NCBI GenBank assembly: GCA_025360235.1
Contig: JANYCO010000254.1
Span: 1-7,886 of the forward strand
Direction of reading: 5' to 3'
From: Cytophagales bacterium
GTDB lineage: Bacteria; Bacteroidota; Bacteroidia; Cytophagales; Cytophagaceae
DNA: 7,886 nt
Shown: positions 1-6,820 of the stretch, piece after piece
How the letters are laid out: each line of letters opens with the position of its first letter
Numbering within the stretch: the stretch's first letter is position 1
The notes under the pieces: generated by a model
Told to the model about the DNA's origin: nothing
Seen by the model: only the letters and a program-made list of their open reading frames with translations
The model's database searches: none
Translations under genes and position numbers: made by a program

Positions 1-82
1 GTACAATTTCCACGACAAGAATTTCACGCTGGACCGCTTCCGTGGACACGATACAACTGTTGAATTAAAAATCTTCTTTTAA
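1..82 (+). CDS. C-terminal end of an outer-membrane beta-barrel protein, possibly a TonB-dependent receptor (partial)
   Basis: The gene is cut by the left edge. Codons are in phase from position 2, and 26 residues are visible before a TAA at 80-82. The tail ends TTVELKIFF: alternating hydrophobic and polar residues with a terminal Phe, the pattern of a last transmembrane beta-strand recognised by the BAM machinery in Bacteroidota outer-membrane proteins. The next gene starts 17 bases downstream on the same strand, so the two are probably co-transcribed. In a polysaccharide operon the first gene is often a SusC-like TonB-dependent receptor, which would fit, but only the final strand is visible. 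The receptor identity is inferred from context; the barrel ending is read directly. Confidence 0.6.
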   Translation, partial: YNFHDKNFTLDRFRGHDTTVELKIFF

Positions 83-99
83 AAAATAAAGACTTAACA

Positions 100-1818
100 A
101 TGATTAATAAAAAATCAATCGCCACTCTTTTGTTACTCGTAACTGGAATTTATTCCTACGGACAATCTCCGTTTTATTTTACGGGTTACGGCCGTGCACT
201 GGTAGGAAAAAGTAGATTTGACAAAAAAAGTGAAGCGGTAAAAAACGATACTTCTTCCGTAAAACAATCCCTGGATGGAAATTTTGTTTTTGACCTTGGC
301 GTTAATGTGAGACCGAGCGAACAATTTAAGGCACAAGCCATCTTACGTTTCTCCAATGAGTTTGGTAGTTTCTACGGCAGTGGTTCTCTCATGGAGTTCA
401 GACAGATTCAGATCCAGGGGATCCTGGCTAAGAAAGTTTTATTTAATGTTGGCGATATGGATTTGTCTTTAACAAAATATACTTTATTCAATTCCAATGA
501 CCCTACTTATTCTGAATTTGAAGGAGAGGCGTTTAAAATAAGAAGAGGTATTGTAGAATACGAAAACTTCAACTACGGTAACAAATGGCGTCTGCAAGGG
601 GTGCATAGTGCTACTGATATTAAGTTTTTAAAAATTATAAAAAACATAAACATCAATACTTTTGCTACACGTACCATTGCCTCCAATTTTCTAAACACTC
701 CTGATAGAATATTCTTTGGTGGTTCTTTAAAAGTAAAACAAAGTAAATACTTAGAAGTGGGAGGAAACTTAGCCAGCATCTCTGATGTAGCTGGAACCGT
801 GCAAGACACCGTAGTCTTCTACAAAAACACTGTGGTCACTGGAGATTATAAAGTTTCCGTTTCTTCCAGATCCGTTAATTTTAATGCTTTTGGAGAAGTG
901 GGAAGATCGTTTTATGATCTGAATTTAGTACAGAGTCTTCAGCATGTAAAAAAAGTAGATGGTTTTTTTGACGTAGGTGCAGGAGCTGCTCACCGTTATA
1001 TTCCTTTCACCGCTTCCGCTTCTTACCGTTTGGTAGGACCTGATTTCTCTAGCCCCGGGGCTCAGACAAGAAGAGTACTGGATGATCAAACCGGAGTTTT
1101 ATTGCCACTTGGTTTGGGTGGTGCCGCTCCAAGAGGACAAATGATCTTCGACCGTATGTCGGATCTGAATTTATACAACAGATCGCTTTCTACTACCCTG
1201 ATGTATTTCAATCCTGTTTACAACAACTCTACTCCCTATGGTTTTGCTACTCCAAACAGAAAAGGAGTTACCATTGATTTAAAATATGGAAATAAAGATT
1301 CTGTTTTGTACATAAACGTTCATTCACAACTACTTTCAGAAGTATTGGGTACAGGGATAAAAGACAAAAGAAAATTCATTTTAATAAATCCGGGTGCCAC
1401 CCTAAATATAAACCGTTTATTAAAAGTAAACAGATTAATTGCGGTAAGTAGTTCACTCAGATATGAAAAGACTTCCGGTTCGAAAGCTTTGGGGGTAGAC
1501 TTAACCTCTATCCTTATAGACGGCAGCCTTGCGGTTGAAACCTTTAAGGGGCTTGATGTGATTGGGGGCGTTAAGTTTCTTTCCGGAAAGGGAAGTGAAC
1601 AAATATTTATAAGAGACGTATTTAATACAATTCAAAATTATAAGCAAATTCTTCCTAATCTAACACAAACTGTTTATTCCGGAGGGATTCGTTACCGTTT
1701 CACCAACTACATTTTCTTGGCGGCGAATGTATTCTTACTAAACAATGTCGACAATACAAATACGACAAGTAATTATAAAGCCAATCAATATTATTTCAGT
1801 TACATAATGAGATTCTAA
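100..1818 (+). CDS. Predicted outer-membrane beta-barrel protein of unknown family, in a mannan-use operon
   Basis: This is a 572-residue exported protein that I cannot assign to a named family. Residues 1-21 form a signal peptide: Lys4-Lys5, a hydrophobic core at 7-17, and a likely cut after SYG before Gln22. There is no lipobox Cys. The mature part is rich in short alternating hydrophobic/polar stretches with many Tyr, Phe, Asn and Gly, and the chain ends YYFSYIMRF. A terminal aromatic residue on a beta-strand is typical of BAM-inserted barrels. Length and composition would suit a barrel of roughly 16-20 strands (inference). No plug, TonB box, SusD-like helical repeats or catalytic glycosidase motif was recognised. 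It lies 17 bases after another barrel gene and 12 bases before a lipoprotein gene, which suggests a role in glycan passage or surface binding. The start at 100 is supported by the signal peptide. The barrel call is fairly secure; the function is not known. Confidence 0.75.
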   Translation: MINKKSIATLLLLVTGIYSYGQSPFYFTGYGRALVGKSRFDKKSEAVKNDTSSVKQSLDGNFVFDLGVNVRPSEQFKAQAILRFSNEFGSFYGSGSLMEFRQIQIQGILAKKVLFNVGDMDLSLTKYTLFNSNDPTYSEFEGEAFKIRRGIVEYENFNYGNKWRLQGVHSATDIKFLKIIKNININTFATRTIASNFLNTPDRIFFGGSLKVKQSKYLEVGGNLASISDVAGTVQDTVVFYKNTVVTGDYKVSVSSRSVNFNAFGEVGRSFYDLNLVQSLQHVKKVDGFFDVGAGAAHRYIPFTASASYRLVGPDFSSPGAQTRRVLDDQTGVLLPLGLGGAAPRGQMIFDRMSDLNLYNRSLSTTLMYFNPVYNNSTPYGFATPNRKGVTIDLKYGNKDSVLYINVHSQLLSEVLGTGIKDKRKFILINPGATLNINRLLKVNRLIAVSSSLRYEKTSGSKALGVDLTSILIDGSLAVETFKGLDVIGGVKFLSGKGSEQIFIRDVFNTIQNYKQILPNLTQTVYSGGIRYRFTNYIFLAANVFLLNNVDNTNTTSNYKANQYYFSYIMRF

Positions 1819-1830
1819 AATATAGAAACT

Positions 1831-2883
1831 ATGAAAAATATAATAAAAACATTCTTCATGATCAGTACAGGAATCCTAATTCTTGTCGCCTGCAAAAAAT
1901 ATAAACAGGAATTTTACGGACCTGCCCTGGGTATCGCACCTAGTGATTTTACTGCTTCCGCTCTTTCGGTAAGTAATACCAATCCGAATTTTGTTTCGCA
2001 AACAGTATACTTCAAATCCACCTTTAACGCTACCGTAAGATGGACGCTTACCTTGACAGGACAAACTTCCGGGGCCATCAAAATTCTTTCAGGAGTATCC
2101 AATGCCTTGGATGCGAATACAGCAGTATGGAATGGTTCCACAGATACACTCAAACAATTCAGAAAAACAGAAACAGTCAATGCGTCGCTTGCCGTTCTTG
2201 GATGGAAAGACACGCTTCATACTTCGCTTACTGTAGGCAGTGAAAAAAACAGAGGAAATGTTTTAGGAACGTTTGAAAATATAACGGTAGACCAGGTAGC
2301 TAAAAACTGGCAAGATGCAACTGGTTTGTGGTGGTTTTTCTCATTTGAAACGAATGAATTAGATGTCTGTGATAAAATAGCTGACCCAACAACTCCCAAT
2401 GGAACTTACGCTCTTCATTTAGCAGGACATGATGCGAATTCCAGTTATTATATTGGGCAAGCCGGATTGAGTGCTCCATCAGGTGTTTTCAATTTCGGAC
2501 CAACTGTACTAAAAGACTTCTATTTTAATATCTATATAAAAGGATGTGGATCTGCTGCAAATAAAGATTATAAACTGGTGATGCAAGCATACGAAGATGA
2601 TAATTTAAATGGAGTACTAACCTATAATGGTGATGAAGACAAATACACCTACACGATCTCTTTGATGTATGATGGCTGGAAATTGCACAGAATCCCGTAT
2701 GCTAGTTTTGGATTAGATAGTCCTACGGCGGCAAATACGTACCGTTCTCATAGCCCAGATAAGATTGCCAATATTGGTTTGTTCTTTGGAGCCAATACAG
2801 CAGCAGGGCTTTCATCCTCTACGGTTGTGGATGTCGAAATAGATCATTTTAGTATTACTACCGATGGCCCAATGATTCCCTAA
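1831..2883 (+). CDS. Surface-type lipoprotein with Ig-like and jelly-roll-like (carbohydrate-binding) regions
   Basis: This 350-residue lipoprotein has a signal peptide ending in the lipobox LVAC with Cys21 as the lipidation site, so it is membrane-anchored. Residues about 35-135 read as a beta-rich Ig-like region (WTLTLTG near 71-77, VWNGSTD near 99-105). Residues about 145-343 resemble the galactose-binding/jelly-roll fold of carbohydrate-binding modules. They open with FENITVD, carry a Trp/Phe cluster at 167-172, contain YNGDEDKYTYTI and YDGWKLHRIPY near 265-290, and end with a VDVEIDHFSI strand at 333-342. Asp/Glu-rich loops there may bind calcium. It has no recognised catalytic motif. 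It lies 12 bases after the barrel gene and 6 before the next lipoprotein gene, upstream of a mannanase. A surface glycan-binding role, like SGBPs in polysaccharide utilisation loci, is inferred; the fold was judged by eye. Confidence 0.75.
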   Translation: MKNIIKTFFMISTGILILVACKKYKQEFYGPALGIAPSDFTASALSVSNTNPNFVSQTVYFKSTFNATVRWTLTLTGQTSGAIKILSGVSNALDANTAVWNGSTDTLKQFRKTETVNASLAVLGWKDTLHTSLTVGSEKNRGNVLGTFENITVDQVAKNWQDATGLWWFFSFETNELDVCDKIADPTTPNGTYALHLAGHDANSSYYIGQAGLSAPSGVFNFGPTVLKDFYFNIYIKGCGSAANKDYKLVMQAYEDDNLNGVLTYNGDEDKYTYTISLMYDGWKLHRIPYASFGLDSPTAANTYRSHSPDKIANIGLFFGANTAAGLSSSTVVDVEIDHFSITTDGPMIP

Positions 2884-2889
2884 GTTTAT

Positions 2890-4026
2890 ATGAAAAGAAT
2901 TATTTATATATTTATTGTCGTTTCATTTTGTTCCTGCATGGGTATGCAAACGGTTACGCTGACAGAGGATCTTCCTTTGGCGCATCAAGACAGTGCTACC
3001 ATGAATGCTCCTACCTTACCTGTTTTAAATTTTAAGAATGGAGTATTTTACAATGAAAAAACAGACATCTCCAAATGGGTGGCTTCTCATGGAAATCTTT
3101 CTGTTGGCAAAGACGCTGGCACACTCTCTGTTAATTTAAAAAACGTAGGGACGGACTGGGAACAATTATCTATAAAATTTCAACCTCTCAATTTTACGGA
3201 TGCTCCCATCTTGCTAGTAAAAGCGCATGTTGCAATTGGCAGTAAAGACTCCCTGAAAATAAGAATCGACCTGATCGACGAAGATGGATTTATGACCAAC
3301 TATGTTCCACAAGAGCGTTACATCCGTTCCAGACCAGAATCAAAAGTTTATAAATTTACCTATGCCGGAAACTGGGTTCAGAACTGGCCTACAAGAAAGG
3401 ACGTAAATCCAAAAAGCATTGTAGAAATTCGTATCAACTTCAATGGTGGCGGGCCAAACTATACCGGTAAATTATTGATTGATGAGATCGTTGCCTTTGA
3501 TGGAAAGAAAAAAGATGCTAATCCAAATAATTATGCCTTGTATGATTTCAGTGATGGGACATCAGGTTGGTGGTCTGCCAACAGTATTGTGGTAACAGGT
3601 GAAGAAGTAGATTCAAAAGATGTAATGAAAGTTGTGCTTGACGGTGCAGGACCAGGCTGGGAAGGTGTTGGAAATCGTTTTGATAAAGCAATTGATTTTG
3701 GGAAAACACCTGTTTTAAAAGTAAGAATGAAAGCCGACAAGCCCGGCAAACTTCGTATCGACATCAATGACGCCAAAGATTATTCTACCAATGCCAATCC
3801 ATTGATTTTAGATTTCGCAGCCACTGAAAATTATGTAGACTTATATTACAATTATTCCAACAACTTTAAACAATCCTGGCCCAACAACCAGATCGTAGAT
3901 TCTACCCAAATTAAGTCAATCAAATTTCATGTGAACCCTCCGGAAAACCCAGCATTCACGGGTACATTATTGATTGATGATTTTACTCTAATGTCCATTG
4001 AGGAATATAATAAGTTGGGAAAATAA
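2890..4026 (+). CDS. Lipoprotein with two tandem carbohydrate-binding-like domains
   Basis: This 378-residue protein has a short signal peptide ending in SFCSC, with Cys16 as the likely lipid-anchored residue. Phe at -3 makes this lipobox imperfect. The rest is an internal duplication: residues about 55-203 and about 216-368 align by eye. Matching blocks are DWE 89-91/GWE 257-258 with the preceding Gly, SLKIRIDLID 121-130/GKLRIDINDA 286-295, NWVQNWP 161-167/NFKQSWP 325-331, and GKLLIDEI 193-200/GTLLIDDF 358-365. The repeats look like jelly-roll (CBM-type) beta-sandwiches, in which conserved Trp residues commonly stack on sugar rings. No catalytic motif is seen. The gene begins 6 bases after the preceding lipoprotein gene and is followed 34 bases later by a mannanase, so mannan or oligomannoside binding is the likely role (inference). 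The CBM family is not identified. Confidence 0.75.
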   Translation: MKRIIYIFIVVSFCSCMGMQTVTLTEDLPLAHQDSATMNAPTLPVLNFKNGVFYNEKTDISKWVASHGNLSVGKDAGTLSVNLKNVGTDWEQLSIKFQPLNFTDAPILLVKAHVAIGSKDSLKIRIDLIDEDGFMTNYVPQERYIRSRPESKVYKFTYAGNWVQNWPTRKDVNPKSIVEIRINFNGGGPNYTGKLLIDEIVAFDGKKKDANPNNYALYDFSDGTSGWWSANSIVVTGEEVDSKDVMKVVLDGAGPGWEGVGNRFDKAIDFGKTPVLKVRMKADKPGKLRIDINDAKDYSTNANPLILDFAATENYVDLYYNYSNNFKQSWPNNQIVDSTQIKSIKFHVNPPENPAFTGTLLIDDFTLMSIEEYNKLGK

Positions 4027-4060
4027 TTTGCCCATTCGATAATTAAAATTTTAAATAATT

Positions 4061-5374
4061 ATGAAAGTAAACATTCTTCTTTTGTCCCTTGCATCAATGC
4101 TTCTGATTTTTTCTTGTCAAGAAAAACCAAAAGAGGAAGCTGAAAATTTTGTAAAAGTGGAAAAAGGAATTTTCACAAAAGGCGGGAAACCTTACTATTA
4201 TCTTGGCGCAAATTATTGGTGTGGAATGAATCTCGGTTCTTTGGGTGAAGGAGGAAATCGCGAACGTTTGAAAAGAGAACTCGATCAGATGCAAAGTCTA
4301 GGAATTACCAACCTTCGTATTATGGCACTTACAGAAGGTCCTGACGGTAGTCCATATAGAATATTACCTGCCGTTGTTGATACTCCTGGAGTATTGAAAG
4401 AAGAATTACTAATAGGTTTAGATTTCTTTTTAGACGAAATGAGCAAAAGAAATATGACAGCAGTAGTTGTATTAAATAATTTCTGGCCTTGGTCGGGAGG
4501 AATGGGACAATATCTAAAATGGAATGGTGCTGATTCAATTCCTTATCCTCCTCCACATCCAAATGGAAGCTGGGATGGTTATCAAAAATTTATTGCTCAG
4601 TTTTATTCTACACCAAAAGCAGTTGCGCAATACAACGAAGCAATCAAAAAAGTAATCACAAGAAAAAATACGATTACTGGCAAATTGTATTCTGAAGACC
4701 CCACCATTATGGCCTGGGAACTTTGTAACGAACCTCGTGGTATTGACAATACAAAAGTGTTCAACGTTTGGATCGATAGTACTGCCGGTTATATTAAAAG
4801 CATGGCTCCTAATCAACTCATAACAACAGGTTCAGAAGGGATCACTGGTTCTCCTGAATACAGTGGGGTTGACTTCGAACAAAATCATGACGGAAAAAAT
4901 ATTGATTACACTACTGCGCATATCTGGATTCAGAACTGGAACTGGTATGATCCTGCAAAACACGACAGCACTTATCCGACAGCTAAACAAAAAATGTTAG
5001 ACTATTTAAAATACCATGCGGAGGTTTCCAAAAAATTAGGTAAGCCCTATGTATTAGAAGAGTTCGGTATCATGCGTGACAGCGGAAGTTTTGTTCCTAC
5101 TGCTTCTACAAAACACCGCGACGAATATTACAAACTGGCTTTTGACGAAGTATACAAACTGGCGCAAAGTGGTCAGGCTTGTGGAGTAAATTTTTGGGCC
5201 TGGGGTGGCGAAGGCAGACCAAAGTCGTTGGCCAGCTGGTGGAAAAAAGGAGACGACCTCACAGGCGACCCTCCGCATGAGCCTCAGGGATGGTACTCGG
5301 TAAACAATACTGATTCTACTACTCATTTAGTGATCAAAGAATATGCTGGGAAGTTTAATGCGATGAATAAGTAA
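4061..5374 (+). CDS. Lipoprotein endo-beta-1,4-mannanase, glycoside hydrolase family 5 (subfamily 7-like)
   Basis: This enzyme cuts internal beta-1,4-mannosidic bonds in mannans by the retaining mechanism of GH5. The 437-residue protein starts with a lipoprotein signal (IFSC, Cys19) followed by an acidic QEKPKEEAE stretch compatible with surface display. The (beta/alpha)8 catalytic domain spans about 32-435. Family landmarks include GANYWCGMNLG (49-59), NLRIMALTEGPD (84-95, Arg86), NNFWPWSGGMGQY (139-151), WELCNEPRG (219-227) with Glu224 as the acid/base, HIWIQNWNW (287-295), and VLEEFG (331-336) with Glu334 the probable nucleophile. FWAWGG (378-383) supplies the conserved Trp near the active site. 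All key residues are intact and the length is normal for a single-domain mannanase. It is the last gene of the + strand operon, so the two preceding lipoproteins probably help bind its substrate. Subfamily 7 is assigned from motif pattern recognition. Another beta-mannoside specificity, such as gluco- or galactomannan, cannot be excluded. Confidence 0.92.
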   Translation: MKVNILLLSLASMLLIFSCQEKPKEEAENFVKVEKGIFTKGGKPYYYLGANYWCGMNLGSLGEGGNRERLKRELDQMQSLGITNLRIMALTEGPDGSPYRILPAVVDTPGVLKEELLIGLDFFLDEMSKRNMTAVVVLNNFWPWSGGMGQYLKWNGADSIPYPPPHPNGSWDGYQKFIAQFYSTPKAVAQYNEAIKKVITRKNTITGKLYSEDPTIMAWELCNEPRGIDNTKVFNVWIDSTAGYIKSMAPNQLITTGSEGITGSPEYSGVDFEQNHDGKNIDYTTAHIWIQNWNWYDPAKHDSTYPTAKQKMLDYLKYHAEVSKKLGKPYVLEEFGIMRDSGSFVPTASTKHRDEYYKLAFDEVYKLAQSGQACGVNFWAWGGEGRPKSLASWWKKGDDLTGDPPHEPQGWYSVNNTDSTTHLVIKEYAGKFNAMNK

Positions 5375-5379
5375 TTACG

Positions 5380-5563
5380 TCATTGCGAACCATAGGAGCG
5401 AAGCGACTTTGGTGAAGCAATCCGTTGGGGCTTGTGGCTTGAGTTGGGTGGAAATTAAAACGTAGAAATTAATAGTAAACCTATTTTCGTTAATGGCCCT
5501 GTAATCTTCGTTACTGACGGACTGCTTCGTCATCTGCGCTTACGCTTGGATTCCTCGCAATGA
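5380..5563. repeat. MITE-like intergenic palindromic repeat element
   Basis: The element is bounded by a perfect 9-base inverted repeat, TCATTGCGA at 5380-5388 and TCGCAATGA at 5555-5563. An inner pair follows at nearly equal depth: GAAGCAATCCGT at 5414-5425 against ACGGACTGCTTC at 5517-5528, complementary at 11 of 12 positions. The arms also carry AGGAGCGAAGCG- and GCGCTTACGCTTGG-type tracts. Similar palindromes with TCATTGCGA ends and AGCGAAGCAATC tracts occur dispersed between genes in Bacteroidota genomes (recalled knowledge). It contains no gene. It sits between two convergent transcription units, a common harbour for such elements, and may fold into a long hairpin in transcripts from either side. 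Whether this copy is mobile is unknown. Confidence 0.7.
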
Positions 5564-5573
5564 GGATATTTTT
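5552..5573 (+). terminator. Weak candidate intrinsic terminator of the mannanase operon
   Basis: TCCTC (5552-5556) and GAGGA (5562-5566) can pair around a five-base loop, followed by TATTTTT. The stem is only five base pairs, so this is weak on its own. It is formed by the right tip of the palindromic element, lies after the last + strand gene, and ends just before the stop codon of the convergent kinase gene. Confidence 0.3.
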
Positions 5574-5576
5574 CAA

Positions 5577-6482
5577 CTACACCCCTATCAACGCAGCCCC
5601 TAACACTCCGGCAGAATCCCCTAATTTATTTCTTACAATGGGAGTGCGTAGTTCGTCGTTAAAAATGTAATCACGAATTCTATTTACTCCAACTACATAG
5701 AGCTCTTCTATATTTGAAAGTCCCCCACCAATAACAATTATATCAGGATCTAGAATGGCAATCAGATTTGAAAATGCTTTTCCGAAATAGGAAAAATAAT
5801 CGGACATGATAAGTTTGCAGGCATCATCACCCAAACGGTAGCGATGTACAATTTCTTTCATGTCAATTTTCTCCCCATGCATCTCAAAATATTTTTTCTC
5901 AATTCCATGGCCTGAAAGAAAGGTTTCGATACATCCGATTTTCCCACAAACATCACATCGATCGCCAATAGAGTTGATAATTGTATGTCCCCATTCACCT
6001 GCGATGGACTGAAGTCCTGAAAGTAATTTTCCATCCAGTACCAATCCTCCACCCACACCTGTGCCCATGATTACTCCAAAAACAATCTTCTTTCCTTTGC
6101 CTGCACCAAAATTTGCTTCTGCCATTGCAAAACAATTGGAATCATTTTGCCTTGCTATCTTTCGCCCAATTTTCTTTTCAAGATCTGTTACGAAGGGCAT
6201 TCCGTTCATGCAGGAAATATTTGCATTTTTTATGAGCCCCGTTTTTTTTGAAACGGCACCGGGAGTACCGATACCAAAGGTGTGGTTTTCATTATTTACC
6301 CTTTCCACCATCTCTAAATAAAGGTTATGAATATTCGTTAAAATATGTTCATAGCCTTGTTCCTGTTCGGTAGGAATTCTTTTCCTATACACTTCAAGAT
6401 TCTCGTTATCGAGAATAATCGCTTCTATTTTCGTACCCCCCAGATCCACTCCAAAACGAAATATTTTTTTCTTTGGTCTCAT
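5577..6482 (-). CDS. ROK-family sugar kinase, Mak-like (fructokinase/mannokinase)
   Basis: This 301-residue cytoplasmic kinase is predicted to phosphorylate a hexose with ATP. The N-terminal phosphate-binding motif is DLGGTKIE (13-20). The catalytic Asp is Asp114 in RQNDSNC, and the second ATP-contact loop is GTGVGGG (140-146). The ROK signature includes GEWGH (162-166). A structural zinc site is formed by His166, Cys176, Cys179 and Cys184 in CDVCGKIGCIET. Near the C-terminus are LDPDIIVIGGG (244-254) and GDSAGVLGAAL (288-298). There is no N-terminal DNA-binding domain, so it is an enzyme and not a ROK repressor. The layout (KNAN, NDSNC, GEWGH, GCIETF, GDS-GV) resembles E. coli Mak as I recall it, favouring fructose/mannose over glucose, but substrate cannot be proven from motifs. 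It is the last gene of the - strand group, 86 bases after the cytochrome b5-like gene, and convergent with a mannanase operon, so mannose is a plausible substrate. Confidence 0.88.
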   Translation of the reverse strand: MRPKKKIFRFGVDLGGTKIEAIILDNENLEVYRKRIPTEQEQGYEHILTNIHNLYLEMVERVNNENHTFGIGTPGAVSKKTGLIKNANISCMNGMPFVTDLEKKIGRKIARQNDSNCFAMAEANFGAGKGKKIVFGVIMGTGVGGGLVLDGKLLSGLQSIAGEWGHTIINSIGDRCDVCGKIGCIETFLSGHGIEKKYFEMHGEKIDMKEIVHRYRLGDDACKLIMSDYFSYFGKAFSNLIAILDPDIIVIGGGLSNIEELYVVGVNRIRDYIFNDELRTPIVRNKLGDSAGVLGAALIGV

Positions 6483-6537
6483 TGTTAAGAGTAATACTAT
6501 TGTGTAAGAATTTATTTTCCGATAAGCTGAATTGAGA

Positions 6538-6561
6538 CAAAAGCTTCTACACTGCCAGAAG
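6538..6561 (-). terminator. Weak hairpin between the cytochrome b5-like and kinase genes
   Basis: Read on the minus strand, CTTCT (6561-6557) and AGAAG (6548-6544) pair around an eight-base loop, followed closely by TTTTG. The five-pair stem is weak. It could be a partial terminator or attenuator that lowers read-through from the RDD/cytochrome b5 genes into the kinase gene. No convincing kinase promoter was found in the remaining intergenic bases. Confidence 0.22.
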
Positions 6562-6568
6562 ACTTTTA

Positions 6569-6820
6569 CTATTCCAATCTACCAACTATTTTGAATTTAT
6601 CAAAGACATTTTTTGTGTGAGGAGCATCTTTTAATTCAGCGGTGAGATCTTGCCCTGCCCAATGTTCATAATGTTTTCCATCTCTCCACAGCTTTGATTT
6701 GGATACATCGTAAATAAACCCATCATAGGCGCACCAGATTTCTTCTTTGTCTTTACCGTTTCGCAATGCCAGTTGGGAAATGGTATAACTTTTTATTGGA
6801 TTCTTCTCTTCTTCTGACAT
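6569..6820 (-). CDS. Small soluble cytochrome b5-like haem-binding protein
   Basis: This 83-residue protein is a single cytochrome b5-like domain of the short prokaryotic type. It begins with an acidic MSEEEK segment and has no signal peptide or membrane helix, so it is probably cytoplasmic. Motifs are YTISQLALRNGKDKEEIW (12-29), AYDGFIYDVSKSKLWRDGKH (31-50) and HWAGQDLTAELKDAPH (53-68), ending in FKIVGRLE. His50 or His53, together with His68, are the likely axial haem ligands. The WxxGxH...AGxDLT...APH pattern is the usual one for this family of predicted haem/steroid-binding proteins. Its ATG overlaps the last base of the upstream RDD gene's stop codon (TAATG), indicating translational coupling. 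Its redox partner is unknown. The family call is strong; the physiological role is not known. Confidence 0.88.
   Translation of the reverse strand: MSEEEKNPIKSYTISQLALRNGKDKEEIWCAYDGFIYDVSKSKLWRDGKHYEHWAGQDLTAELKDAPHTKNVFDKFKIVGRLE

Noticed and set aside
100..1818. SusD-like starch-binding lipoprotein
   Set aside because: There is no lipobox cysteine and no sign of the helical SusD pattern. The chain is beta-rich and ends in an aromatic strand.
1914..2213. A 99-codon open frame on the - strand
   Set aside because: It is antisense within the 350-residue lipoprotein gene, with no signal peptide or motif. The + strand frame has a lipobox and consistent spacing to its neighbours.
4027..4060. 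A separate promoter for the mannanase gene in the 34-base gap
   Set aside because: TTTG occurs at 4027-4030, but there is no TAnnTTTG at proper spacing. The gap is short and AT-rich, so read-through from the operon is simpler.
6061..6321. An 86-codon open frame on the + strand
   Set aside because: It lies wholly antisense to the ROK kinase gene, whose motifs are intact across the same bases. The translated product shows no domain.
5577..6482. ROK transcriptional repressor of the mannan operon
   Set aside because: The protein starts directly with the ATP-binding motif and has no N-terminal helix-turn-helix extension. Its length matches kinases.
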